NCBI RefSeq assembly: GCF_003115775.1 | Contig: NZ_QEES01000002.1 | Coordinates: forward strand, 2,294,001-2,358,000 | Direction of reading: 5' to 3' | Length of the DNA: 64,000 bases | From: Cellulomonas sp. WB94 | GTDB taxonomy: Bacteria > Actinomycetota > Actinomycetes > Actinomycetales > Cellulomonadaceae | In this document: positions 28,759-38,186 of the stretch, piece after piece | How positions within the stretch are numbered: the stretch's first letter is position 1 | How the letters are laid out: every line of letters begins with the position of its first letter | Translations under genes and position numbers: made by a program | The notes under the pieces: model-generated | The model's database searches: none | Seen by the model: the letters and a program-made list of their open reading frames with translations, nothing else | Told to the model about the DNA's origin: nothing

Positions 28759-29769
28759 ATGACTGGCTCGTCGCCGGGTGGGCTGCTGGCTGTCCACGCC
28801 CACCCGGACGACGAGACGCTCGCGACGGGCGCGCTGCTCGCGACGTGGGCCGACGCCGGCCTGCCCGTGACGGTCGTGACGTGCACGCGCGGTGAGCTCG
28901 GCGAGGTCATCGGCTCGGCGCTCGCGCACCTCGAGGGGGACGGGCCTGCACTGGCCGCCCACCGCGAGCGCGAGCTGGCGGCGGCCCTCGAGGCGCTCGG
29001 CGTCACCGATCACCTCTTCCTCGACACCGTCGCCCCGGTGACCGGCCGCGCCGCAGCGCCTTCCGCTGCGAGCTCGGCGCGGTTCACGGACTCCGGCATG
29101 GCGTGGGCGGGCGTCGCCCAGGCGGGTCGCCGCGACGACCTGCCCGACGGCGCGTTCGTCGCTGTCCCGCTCGACGACGCCGCGGGTCGGCTCGCCCGCG
29201 TGCTGCGGGACCGCCGTCCGGCCGTCGTCGTCACCTACGAGCCCGGCGGCGGCTATGGCCACCCGGATCACGTCCGGGCGCAGGAGGTGACGGCACGCGC
29301 CGTCGCGCTGGCGGCCGACGCCGACTGGGGCACCGAGGTCGGGCCGTCACACGCCGTCGCCGCACTGCTGTGGGCCGTCCGCGGGGAGGAGTCGCTGCGC
29401 GCGGCGTACCGCGAGCTCGCCACCGACCTGCAGCTGTCGGCGAGCGAGCTCCGCGCAGGACTCCCGGACCCCTCTGGGCCCGTGCCGTCGGTCGTGGTCC
29501 CGGACAGCGACGTCGACCTCACAGTCGACGTCCGACCGGTCCTCGCGCGGCTCGCCGCGGCGCTGCGCGCCCACGGGACGCAGGTCCAGGGCGTGACGAC
29601 CGTGGCGTCGGTCGGCGATGCGCACAGCGGGCTCGGCGCCGTCGTCGGCTCCTACGCGCTCAGCAACGACGTCCTCGCGCCCGTGCTCGGCATCGAGGAG
29701 TACCTGTTCGCACCTGGCTCGACCGGCGACGGTGTCGCATGGCCGGCCGGGGTGCGGCGGGTAGCCTGA
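28759..29769 (+). CDS. mshB: N-acetyl-1-D-myo-inositol-2-amino-2-deoxy-alpha-D-glucopyranoside deacetylase (MshB)
   Basis: MshB removes the acetyl group from GlcNAc-inositol in mycothiol synthesis, the main thiol of actinobacteria. The 336-residue PIG-L/LmbE-family protein has the zinc motif HAHPDDE at about residues 14-20 and the third ligand in GGGYGHPDHVRA near 160. The position after typA and before a small membrane protein matches other actinobacteria. A related function (mycothiol S-conjugate amidase) is possible but the neighbourhood favours MshB. Confidence 0.9.
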   Translation: MTGSSPGGLLAVHAHPDDETLATGALLATWADAGLPVTVVTCTRGELGEVIGSALAHLEGDGPALAAHRERELAAALEALGVTDHLFLDTVAPVTGRAAAPSAASSARFTDSGMAWAGVAQAGRRDDLPDGAFVAVPLDDAAGRLARVLRDRRPAVVVTYEPGGGYGHPDHVRAQEVTARAVALAADADWGTEVGPSHAVAALLWAVRGEESLRAAYRELATDLQLSASELRAGLPDPSGPVPSVVVPDSDVDLTVDVRPVLARLAAALRAHGTQVQGVTTVASVGDAHSGLGAVVGSYALSNDVLAPVLGIEEYLFAPGSTGDGVAWPAGVRRVA

Positions 29770-29774
29770 CCACC

Positions 29775-30170
29775 GTGCAGCCCTTCACTGGCGGAGCCCT
29801 CGTGCGCGCCGCCGTCGCCCTCGTCCTCGGTGCCGTGGTCGGCACGGTGGGGACCGTCGCGCACCGTGCGATCTCGCCGTGGGGCGTCGTGATCGCCCTG
29901 GTCCTCGTGCTCGCGGCGGGTGTCGCGGTCCGCGCGTGGTCCGGCTACGTGTCCCTCGTCGCGTACGCGGGCGGCCTGTTCCTGCTCGTCCAGGTGCTGT
30001 CGCAGAGCGGTCCGGGGGGCGACGTCCTCGTGCCGGCCGGAGACTCGATCGGCTGGGTGTGGATCATCGGGGCCGCACTTGTCACGGGCGTCGCAGCGTT
30101 CGCACCCCGTCGCTGGTTCAGCGACGAGCCCATGGTCCGCACCCGTCGGGCCCGGTCGCCGAGGCCATGA
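29775..30170 (+). CDS. Small integral membrane protein (DUF6113-like)
   Basis: A 131-residue protein of about four membrane segments with short loops and a basic C-terminus. The GTG at 29775 lies 5 bases after mshB and its stop overlaps the flavin reductase start (ATGA), so it belongs to the mshB operon. Small proteins of this kind commonly follow mshB in related genera, and the resemblance to DUF6113 is from memory. Function unknown. Confidence 0.7.
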   Translation: MQPFTGGALVRAAVALVLGAVVGTVGTVAHRAISPWGVVIALVLVLAAGVAVRAWSGYVSLVAYAGGLFLLVQVLSQSGPGGDVLVPAGDSIGWVWIIGAALVTGVAAFAPRRWFSDEPMVRTRRARSPRP

Positions 30171-30712
30171 CGGACGCGCCCGACTCGACCGCTGGCGCGG
30201 TGGGTCCTGGTGACGGGTCGGGTCGCGCGGCCGATCCGGACGTGTACCGCGCAGCTATCGCTCGGCTGCCCGCCGGCGTCGTCGTCGTCGCGGTGCACTG
30301 GCGGGGGATCGACTACGCCATGACGGCCAGCGCCGTCACGTCCGTCTCGCTCGAGCCTCCGATGCTGCTGTTCTGCGTCCATGTGGACGCGCGGTTCCGT
30401 GAGGCGCTCGACGACGTCGACCTGTGGGCCGTGAGCGTGCTCGCCGAGACCGCGGAGCCGGTCGCGACGTGGCTCGCGTCGCCCGGACGCCCCGCGGTCG
30501 GCCAGCTCGTCCGGGTGCCGCACACCCGCGCGCCGAGGTCGGGTGCAGCCTGGGTGGACGACGCCTCGGCGTGGTTCGAGTGCCGAACCGCGGCCGTCCA
30601 TCGGGCGGGGGACCACGACATCGTCGTCGGCACCGTGCTCGAGGCGCGGCAAGGTGCCCCGACCGCCGGCGGGATCGTGCACCTGCGGGGTCGCATGCGC
30701 CCGGTCGTCTGA
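30167..30712 (+). CDS. Flavin reductase family protein
   Basis: The 181-residue protein matches the flavin reductase-like FMN-binding fold: YRAAIARLPAGVVVVAVHWRG near residue 25, then MTASAVTSVSLEPPMLLFCV, with an ending strand of GIVHLRGR. Such proteins reduce FMN or FAD with NAD(P)H for a partner monooxygenase or act as small flavoproteins. It is the last gene of the typA-mshB run. Partner and substrate are not evident. Confidence 0.85.
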   Translation: MTDAPDSTAGAVGPGDGSGRAADPDVYRAAIARLPAGVVVVAVHWRGIDYAMTASAVTSVSLEPPMLLFCVHVDARFREALDDVDLWAVSVLAETAEPVATWLASPGRPAVGQLVRVPHTRAPRSGAAWVDDASAWFECRTAAVHRAGDHDIVVGTVLEARQGAPTAGGIVHLRGRMRPVV

Positions 30713-30771
30713 CCAGGGATCGCGACGGTCCACATGGCGCGGCACGGCCCTGGTGGGTGCGCTTCCGCCCA

Positions 30772-30777
30772 TAGAAT
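30772..30777 (+). promoter_or_regulatory. -10 box of the VanW-family gene
   Basis: TAGAAT lies 45 bases upstream of the ATG at 30823, which is preceded by the SD AGGGGGAA. It is the only good -10 in the 110-base gap. Confidence 0.4.
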
Positions 30778-30822
30778 CGAGCCCGCACAGGCCGACGGCA
30801 CGACGCAGCAGGGGGAACACCG

Positions 30823-33807
30823 ATGGGCAGCAGCATCGAGCGCGGAGCCGATGCGCGCGAGGACGTCGCGACGACGGGCAGCGAGCCCGTCCCGGACGCG
30901 ACCGAGGCTCTGCCCGACGGCGCCGTGACCGGTGGCGCCGACGTCGTGGACGAGCCGTCGGGTCAGGACACCGTGGCCGAGCCCACGGAGGAGCCCGTGG
31001 ACGAGCCGCGGGACGAGCCTGAGCCCGTGGACGAACCGCAGGACGAGCCCGAGCCCGTGGACGAGCCGCAGGACGAGCCCGTGGACGGGCCCGAGCCCAC
31101 GGACGAAGACGTGGACGAGCCGGTGGACCAGCCCGTGGCAGTAGACGATGACGGGCCGGCGGCCGAGGCCGCGATCGAGGCCGAGGTCCCGGCGGAAGGC
31201 GCGCCCGCCGCCGATCCTGAGCCCCCCGTGGACCCGGAGGCGTCGATCGACGCCGAGCCGGAGCTGTCGCTCGAGGGCGAGCCCGCGGCCGACGAGCAGA
31301 AGACCGTGGCCGACGTGGCGGAGCCGTCGATCGACGACGAGCCGAGGCCCTCGACCGACGCTGCTCCGGCGAAGGTCGCCGAGGCAGCGCCTCAGCACGA
31401 GCCCGAGGCGGCGCAGGAGCCTGCGGCTGACGCGGAGCCCGTCGTCGTGGCCGAGCCTGCGCGCCCGGTCGTGCCGCAGCCACCTGCCCCGTTCGACCGC
31501 GCGGTCGCGGACGGCACCGCGACGACGATCATGGCGCCGACCGACGCACCGCGCACGACCGGCCCGACGCGCACCCCTCTGCTCGATGCCGTCGCGGCTG
31601 CGGGTGCCGTCAACGTCCCGACGACGACTCCACCCGAGATCCCGATCGTCCCAGTGCCCGTCGTGCCCGTCGTACCCCGCGAGGCCGTCGCGCCGCCGGC
31701 GACCGTGACACCCGCGGCGGTCACGGCGCCCCCCGCGGTCACCGCACCCCCGGTCGCGACGGCACCGCCGGTGGCCACCCCGCCCGCGCAGAGCACCCCA
31801 CCCGCGCAGAGCGTCACGCCGGTCCCCGGGCAGGTCGTCCGCGTCCCCGGCATCCCGGGCCGCCCGGTCGTCACTGCCACCCCAGCCGTCGCCGCCCCCG
31901 GCGCCACGCCGGCCCCGGCACTGGGGCCGGTGCAGCCCCCGGTTAGCGCCCAGGCCCCCGTCGGGCCGGCGGTGTCGGCGGTGAAGCGGGCCGCGCCCGC
32001 GCCCGTGGGGTCCGCGACGACATCGGGCGACTTCAGTCCGTTCCCGGGGCGCGTCACCCAGGTCGCCGAGGAGTCGTCGTCCCCGCTCGACGTGTTCGCG
32101 GCGGACTCGGGCCGACGTCGTTGGCCGCGGGTCCTGCTGTGGATCCTGTCGATCGTGATCGTGCTCGGAGCCGTCTACGTCGGTGCGTGCTACGCGGTCG
32201 CGTCGAAGGTCCCGCGTGGGGCCACCGTGGCCGGCGTCGACATCGGCGGGCTGGACCAGGCCGCCGCGGTCGCCGCGCTCCAGGCTGGGCTCACCTCGGT
32301 GACGACCGAGCCCATCGCGGTCACCGCGGGGGACGTCACGGGCACCGTCGACCCGGCGAGCGCCGGGCTGACGCTCGACGCACCCGCGACGGTGTCGCGA
32401 CTCGTCGGGTTCGACCTGCACCCGGTGCGGCTGTGGAACCTGCTGTTCGGGGTCGGCATCCAGGAGCCGGTCACGCACGTCGACGACGCCGCGCTGACGT
32501 CTGCGGTCGAGGCCCTCGGTGGTTCGCTGAGCCAGGCGCCGGTCGACGGAGCCATCGTGTTCGCCGACGGGACGCCGCACGAGACCGCGGCGGTCGACGG
32601 CTGGGAGCTCGACGCCGCCGCTGCAGCGGACACCCTGCGCACCCAGTGGCTGACGGCTGCACGCCCGCTCACGCTCGCGACCGTCGCGATCGAGCCGGAC
32701 ATCACGCAGGCGGAGACCGACAAGGCGATGACGGAGGTCGCGACGCGCGTCACGTCGGCCCCGGTCGCGGTGCAGGTCGACAGTCAGCTCGTGTCCCTGC
32801 CCGTCAAGGCGCTGGCCTCGGTGGCGAGCTTCGTGGCGGAGGACTCCGCCCTGGCCCTCAAGCTCGACGGCCCGAAGCTGGTCACCGAGGTGCTGAGCCG
32901 GACCACCAACCTGCTGACGGCGGCCGCGGACGCGCACTTCGAGTTCCAGAACGACGCACCCGTGATCGTGCCGGGCCAGGCCGGCACGACGCTCGACCCC
33001 CAGGTGCTGGCTGACGCCGTCGCTGCGGCCGCCGTCGCCAGCGACCGGACCGCGACGGTCGCGCTGGTCCAGACCGACCCGGCGCAGTCGACCGACAAGC
33101 TGACGGCGCTCGGCGTCAAGGAGATCGTGTCGGAGTTCGCGACGCCGCTCACGTCCGAGCCGAAGCGGACCGCCAACATCACCAACGGCGCGGCGAACAT
33201 CAACGGGACGCTCGTGCTGCCCGACGGGACCTTCAGCCTCACCGAGGCGCTCGGCCCGGTCACGGCCGAGAACGGCTACATCAATGCCGGGGTGCTGGTC
33301 GGCGGCGAGCACGTCCAGGGGATGGGCGGCGGTCTCTCGCAGGTCTCGACCACGACCTTCAACGCGGCCTACCTCGCGGGGTACGAGGACATCGAGCACC
33401 GTCCGCACACCGAGTGGTTCTCGCGCTACCCCGAGGGGCGTGAGGCGACGATCTACACCGGCGTGCTCGACATGAAGTGGAAGAACACCACGCCGTACGG
33501 CGCGCTCGTGCAGGCGTGGGTCGCGGACAACCAGGTGCACGTGCGGATCTGGAGCACCAAGTACTGGGTGGTCGAGACGTCGACGAGTGCGCGGTCGAAC
33601 GTCAAGACGCCGACGACGGTGTACTCGCAGTCACCGACCTGCGTCGCGTCGTCGGCCGGCAACCCGGGGTTCAAGGTGACGACGACGCGCACCCTGTCGC
33701 TGGACGGCGCCGTCAAGGAGACCAAGTCGTTCACGTGGACGTACAAGCCGCAGAACAAGATCATCTGCGGGCCGGCTCCGACGGACGGGGTGACGCCCGC
33801 GCCGTGA
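30823..33807 (+). CDS. VanW family protein with long acidic and Pro/Ala-rich N-terminal region
   Basis: The 994-residue protein has about 430 cytoplasmic residues of low complexity: an acidic Glu/Pro/Asp region with tandem repeats, then a Pro/Ala/Thr/Val-rich stretch. A transmembrane helix (about 437-460) follows, then two PG_binding_4-like domains (first near GATVAGVDIGGLDQAAAVAAL) and a VanW domain (about 780-930) with GGGLSQVSTTTFNAA and HTEWFSRYPEGREAT. The extracellular part probably acts at the peptidoglycan. The role of VanW is not established. The N-terminal part is far longer than in typical VanW proteins. Confidence 0.88.
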   Translation: MGSSIERGADAREDVATTGSEPVPDATEALPDGAVTGGADVVDEPSGQDTVAEPTEEPVDEPRDEPEPVDEPQDEPEPVDEPQDEPVDGPEPTDEDVDEPVDQPVAVDDDGPAAEAAIEAEVPAEGAPAADPEPPVDPEASIDAEPELSLEGEPAADEQKTVADVAEPSIDDEPRPSTDAAPAKVAEAAPQHEPEAAQEPAADAEPVVVAEPARPVVPQPPAPFDRAVADGTATTIMAPTDAPRTTGPTRTPLLDAVAAAGAVNVPTTTPPEIPIVPVPVVPVVPREAVAPPATVTPAAVTAPPAVTAPPVATAPPVATPPAQSTPPAQSVTPVPGQVVRVPGIPGRPVVTATPAVAAPGATPAPALGPVQPPVSAQAPVGPAVSAVKRAAPAPVGSATTSGDFSPFPGRVTQVAEESSSPLDVFAADSGRRRWPRVLLWILSIVIVLGAVYVGACYAVASKVPRGATVAGVDIGGLDQAAAVAALQAGLTSVTTEPIAVTAGDVTGTVDPASAGLTLDAPATVSRLVGFDLHPVRLWNLLFGVGIQEPVTHVDDAALTSAVEALGGSLSQAPVDGAIVFADGTPHETAAVDGWELDAAAAADTLRTQWLTAARPLTLATVAIEPDITQAETDKAMTEVATRVTSAPVAVQVDSQLVSLPVKALASVASFVAEDSALALKLDGPKLVTEVLSRTTNLLTAAADAHFEFQNDAPVIVPGQAGTTLDPQVLADAVAAAAVASDRTATVALVQTDPAQSTDKLTALGVKEIVSEFATPLTSEPKRTANITNGAANINGTLVLPDGTFSLTEALGPVTAENGYINAGVLVGGEHVQGMGGGLSQVSTTTFNAAYLAGYEDIEHRPHTEWFSRYPEGREATIYTGVLDMKWKNTTPYGALVQAWVADNQVHVRIWSTKYWVVETSTSARSNVKTPTTVYSQSPTCVASSAGNPGFKVTTTRTLSLDGAVKETKSFTWTYKPQNKIICGPAPTDGVTPAP
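30991..31080 (+). repeat. Three 30-bp tandem repeats inside the VanW gene
   Basis: Three consecutive 30-bp units (30991, 31021, 31051) each encode EPVDEP(Q/R)DEP and differ at only a few bases. Degenerate units flank them. Copy number may vary between strains by slippage. Confidence 0.85.
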
Positions 33808-33812
33808 GCTGA

Positions 33813-33846
33813 GCCCCGCCGCGACGTGCGTCAGTCGCGCCGGGGC
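33813..33846. terminator. Bidirectional hairpin between the VanW and SH3-like genes
   Basis: GCCCCG-C-CGCGAC and GTCGCG-C-CGGGGC form a 13-bp stem with one central mismatch and an 8-base loop. It begins 6 bases after the VanW stop and overlaps the 3' end of the convergent gene, so it can serve both. Confidence 0.6.
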
Positions 33847-34061
33847 CTGCGCGCGGGTGCGGGCGGGACGACCTTGGCCAGGGCGATGTCGTGCCCGGGG
33901 ACGTGCACCTGCCCGCGACGGGTCTCGATGAGTACGCCGTCGTCGTCGACGACGAGGAGCTCCCCGAGGACGTCGCTGTAGAGCAGCTCCTCGTCGGGGC
34001 CGAGACGCCGTCGGACGACGACGCGCTTGCCGGGGGTCAGCGTCCGCCAGGGCTGGTTCAT
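33831..34061 (-). CDS. Small SH3-like protein (resembles the N-terminal domain of some GNAT acetyltransferases)
   Basis: A 76-residue protein with a beta-rich pattern: LTPGKRVVVRRRL, then LLYSDVLGELLVVDDDGVLIETRRGQVHVPGHDI, and a Pro/Arg tail. In other actinobacteria similar sequence forms the N-terminal SH3-like domain of a GNAT acetyltransferase located near fdxA. No acetyltransferase domain follows here, so this may be a stand-alone domain or the remnant of a larger gene. It is divergent from fdxA across 96 bases. The family resemblance is from memory. Confidence 0.65.
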   Translation of the reverse strand: MNQPWRTLTPGKRVVVRRRLGPDEELLYSDVLGELLVVDDDGVLIETRRGQVHVPGHDIALAKVVPPAPARRPRRD

Positions 34062-34157
34062 CCGGCCGCCGGTGGACGCGAGATGGTCATGGTGCGCACC
34101 TGGTGGATACTAGAACCCCAACCCCTGATCGCCCCCGGGCCCCGCGGAGGATCGACC

Positions 34158-34484
34158 GTGACGTATGTGATCGCCCAGCCTTGCGTTGACGTCAAGGACA
34201 AGGCGTGCATCGACGAGTGTCCCGTGGACTGCATCTACGAGGGCAAGCGATCGCTCTACATCCACCCGGACGAGTGCGTCGACTGCGGTGCGTGCGAGCC
34301 GGTGTGCCCGGTCGAGGCGATCTACTACGAGGACGACGTCCCCGAGCAGTGGAGCGAGTACTACAAGGCGAACGTCGAGTTCTTCGACGACCTGGGTTCG
34401 CCCGGCGGCGCCGCGAAGCTGGGGATGATCGAGAAGGACCACCCGATCATCGCCGTGCTGCCGCTCCAGGTGCACGAAGCCTGA
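34158..34484 (+). CDS. fdxA: 7Fe-8S ferredoxin FdxA
   Basis: The 108-residue ferredoxin has the FdxA cysteine arrangement for one 3Fe-4S and one 4Fe-4S cluster: CVDVKDKACIDECPVDCIYE near residues 8-28 and CVDCGACEPVCPVEAI near 39-54. The C-terminal region (EQWSEYYKANVEFF) is typical of actinobacterial FdxA. It supplies electrons to oxidoreductases such as P450s. The GTG at 34158 follows GGAGG by 7 bases. It is 11 bases ahead of dapC, the same neighbour as in mycobacteria. Confidence 0.95.
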   Translation: MTYVIAQPCVDVKDKACIDECPVDCIYEGKRSLYIHPDECVDCGACEPVCPVEAIYYEDDVPEQWSEYYKANVEFFDDLGSPGGAAKLGMIEKDHPIIAVLPLQVHEA

Positions 34485-34495
34485 CGCACGCATCC

Positions 34496-35671
34496 ATGGG
34501 CTTGCGCACCGGAGACCTGCCGGACTTCCCCTGGGACACGCTCGTCCCGTTCGCCGAGAAGGCTCGCGCCTACCCGGGTGGCATCGTCGACCTGTCGGTG
34601 GGGACTCCGATCGACCCGACACCGGCGGTCGTCCGGGACGCCCTCGCGGCCGCCTCCGACTCGCCGGGCTACCCCACGACGCACGGCACGCTCGACCTCC
34701 GCGAGGCCGTCGTCGACTGGTTCGTGCGGCGCCGGGGGGTCCGTGGGCTCGACCCGGCTGCGGTGCTGCCGACCCTCGGCTCGAAGGAGCTCGTGGCCTG
34801 GCTGCCGTCGCTGCTGGGTCTCGGCGTCGGCGACGTCGTCGTGCATCCCGCGTGCGCGTACCCGACCTACGACGTCGGCGCGCGCCTGGCGGGCGCGGCG
34901 CCGGTCGCCATGGACGACGTCGTCGGGCTGCTCACGCCCGAGTCGGGGGAGTCGGCCGACACGGTCGCCGACGCCGTCCGGCTCGTCTGGCTCAACTCGC
35001 CCGGCAACCCGGACGGTCGGGTGCTGTCGGTCGACGAGCTGCGGGCCGTCGTGGACGCGGCTCGCGCAACCGCCCGTCGTACCGGCCACCGCGTCGTCGT
35101 CGCGTCGGACGAGTGCTACGCCGAGCTCGCCTGGGACGAGCCCTGGGTGTCCGCAGGAGTGCCGAGCATCCTCGACCCACGGGTCACGGGTGGCGACCTC
35201 ACGGGCCTGCTCGCGGTGTACTCGCTGTCCAAGCAGTCGAACGTCGCGGGGTACCGGTCGGCGTTCGTCGCAGGCGATCCCGTCCTCGTCGCCGAGCTGC
35301 TCGAGGTCCGCAAGCACGCCGGCATGATCGTTCCCGGACCCGTCCAGGCGGCCACCGCGGCGGGCCTTCGGGACGACGACCACGTGGCCGAGCAGCGCGA
35401 GCGGTACCGGGTGCGTCGTGCGGTGCTGCGGTCCGCGCTCGAGCAGGCGGGCTATGTGGTCGACGGGTCGCACGCCGGTCTGTACCTGTGGGTGCGGCCG
35501 GAGGGGGGCGGTCAGGACTGCTGGTCGACCGTCGCCGACCTGGCCTCGCTCGGCATCCTCGTCGCGCCGGGGTCGTTCTACGGGCCGGCCGCGGCGGGTC
35601 ACGTGCGCATCGCGCTCACTGCGTCGGACGAACGGGTGCGCGAGGCGGCGGCACGCCTGACCGGGGCGTGA
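34496..35671 (+). CDS. dapC: Succinyldiaminopimelate transaminase
   Basis: This PLP enzyme makes N-succinyl-LL-diaminopimelate in the succinylase lysine/DAP route; dapD and dapE are close by at 38.2-40.3 kb. The 391-residue class I aminotransferase has VVHPACAYPTYDVG, the WLNSPGNPDGRVL motif near residue 170, and the PLP lysine in SLSKQSNVAGYR near residue 246. The ATG at 34496 gives the typical N-terminus (LPDFPWDTLVPF). It follows fdxA in a likely two-gene operon. Confidence 0.93.
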   Translation: MGLRTGDLPDFPWDTLVPFAEKARAYPGGIVDLSVGTPIDPTPAVVRDALAAASDSPGYPTTHGTLDLREAVVDWFVRRRGVRGLDPAAVLPTLGSKELVAWLPSLLGLGVGDVVVHPACAYPTYDVGARLAGAAPVAMDDVVGLLTPESGESADTVADAVRLVWLNSPGNPDGRVLSVDELRAVVDAARATARRTGHRVVVASDECYAELAWDEPWVSAGVPSILDPRVTGGDLTGLLAVYSLSKQSNVAGYRSAFVAGDPVLVAELLEVRKHAGMIVPGPVQAATAAGLRDDDHVAEQRERYRVRRAVLRSALEQAGYVVDGSHAGLYLWVRPEGGGQDCWSTVADLASLGILVAPGSFYGPAAAGHVRIALTASDERVREAAARLTGA

Positions 35672-35724
35672 GCCGGGGATCCGGACGTTGTCCGGGGCCG
35701 CGCGCTCCCGCCCGATCGCCACGA

Positions 35725-35740
35725 TGTGATCGTGGTCACA
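35725..35740. promoter_or_regulatory. Perfect CRP/GlxR-type binding site upstream of gltA
   Basis: TGTGATCGTGGTCACA matches the TGTGA-N6-TCACA consensus exactly, 162 bases ahead of the citrate synthase start. In Corynebacterium glutamicum the CRP-like regulator GlxR controls gltA through such a site. cAMP-dependent control here is therefore likely, by inference. Confidence 0.7.
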
Positions 35741-35766
35741 CCGGGACCATGGGCCCGGTGATGATT

Positions 35767-35805
35767 CGTCAGCATCGGCTTGGCAAAGGTAGCGTCAGCA
35801 TCGGC
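35767..35805 (+). repeat. 13-bp direct repeat in the gltA promoter region
   Basis: CGTCAGCATCGGC occurs at 35767-35779 and again at 35793-35805, 26 bp apart. A -10-like TAGCGT (35790-35795) overlaps the start of the second copy. They may be sites for a regulator acting together with the CRP-type site. Confidence 0.5.
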
Positions 35806-35901
35806 CAACGACGGCCGACCAGCCGTCCGGACTGGCCGTAAGCAGCGACACGAACGGTGCGAGCGGACGACCGCCCACGCCGGGCCGCAGGAGGGAACAC
35901 C

Positions 35902-37200
<1,299 letters not shown>

Positions 37201-37209
37201 TCGGTCGTC

Positions 37210-37247
37210 CGGTCCCGCAGCTCGGCGCGTGCCGAGTCGCGGGACCG
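37210..37247. terminator. Bidirectional terminator between gltA and the lysozyme-like gene
   Basis: CGGTCCCG-cag-CTCGGC and GCCGAG-tcg-CGGGACCG form a stem of 8 plus 6 bp with a 3x3 internal loop and a GCGT apical loop. It fits the 48-base gap between two convergent genes. Confidence 0.7.
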
Positions 37248-37248
37248 T

Positions 37249-38178
37249 TCACGCGGCAGCGGCGAATGTGACCTCGACGGATCCGCTCGCAAGGGGCGCG
37301 GTGCTCGTCGGAGACCATCCGGCGTCCTTCCGCGACCACACCTGGTCCGCCACGCGCACGGTCGTCACGCGCTGGTCGGCAGCGACTGCCACGGCCCACT
37401 GCGCGAACGCCCAGCCCCCGCGCACGTCGTCCGCGACCGCGCCCGTCCCGCCTCCGAGCGATCGCGCGTCGACGACGACGGCCGCGGGTGCCTGGTCGGT
37501 CGCCGCGGCCACCGTGAGAGGCAGCGCCCCGAGGTCCCGGTCCACGCGCGCCGTGAACACGTCGCTCGACCCGGCACCGCTGGGTGCGTGGAGGGTGCAG
37601 GTGAGCGAGCCGGGCGACCAGCCGGTGAGCGCCGAGGCCCACGCGCGGGCCCGTGTCTCGTGCTGCGCGTACGCCTCGGGGAATGCCGATCGCTGCACCT
37701 TCTGGGCGGCGTCCGTGATCGGCAGGTCCTGGTAGCCGGCGATGGCGACCAGCCCGTCGTAGAAGCGACCCGTCGAGTAGACGGGGTCCATGATCTGCTC
37801 GACCGTTCCCCAGCCCTGCGACGGCCGCTGCTGGAACAGCCCGACGGAGTCGCGGTCGCCGTAGCTGAGGTTGACCAGCTTCGACTCCTGCAGGGCCGTC
37901 GCGATCGCGATCGTCGCGGCGCGCGCGGGCAGGCCGCGACGGACGGACACCGCCGCGAGCAGTGCGGCGTTGTCGCCCTGGACGGTCGACAGGAGCCAGC
38001 GGGTCCCGTCGACCTGGACGCCGCACGACTCGGTGACCGACCGCGAACCGTCCGACCGGCCGAGCACGTTCACGACGACGACGACCGCTCCGACCAGGAG
38101 CGCGACGCCGAGCAGCGCGGTGGTTGCGACCCGGGCCAACCCGCGTCGCGCCCGACGACGTCGTCGACTGCGTGCCAC
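37249..38178 (-). CDS. Membrane-anchored protein with lysozyme-like domain
   Basis: The 309-residue protein has a highly basic N-terminus, a transmembrane helix (about 18-40), then a domain with AIATALQESKLVNLSYGDRDSVGLFQQRPSQGWGT near residues 88-122. The ALQES plus SVGLFQQRP pair resembles lysozyme/transglycosylase-like folds, with Glu in QES as the candidate catalytic acid. Peptidoglycan cleavage is an inference. It starts at GTG 38178, 8 bases after the dapD stop, so it is probably co-transcribed with dapD. Confidence 0.7.
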   Translation of the reverse strand: MARSRRRRRARRGLARVATTALLGVALLVGAVVVVVNVLGRSDGSRSVTESCGVQVDGTRWLLSTVQGDNAALLAAVSVRRGLPARAATIAIATALQESKLVNLSYGDRDSVGLFQQRPSQGWGTVEQIMDPVYSTGRFYDGLVAIAGYQDLPITDAAQKVQRSAFPEAYAQHETRARAWASALTGWSPGSLTCTLHAPSGAGSSDVFTARVDRDLGALPLTVAAATDQAPAAVVVDARSLGGGTGAVADDVRGGWAFAQWAVAVAADQRVTTVRVADQVWSRKDAGWSPTSTAPLASGSVEVTFAAAA

Positions 38179-38186
38179 CGGTTGCC

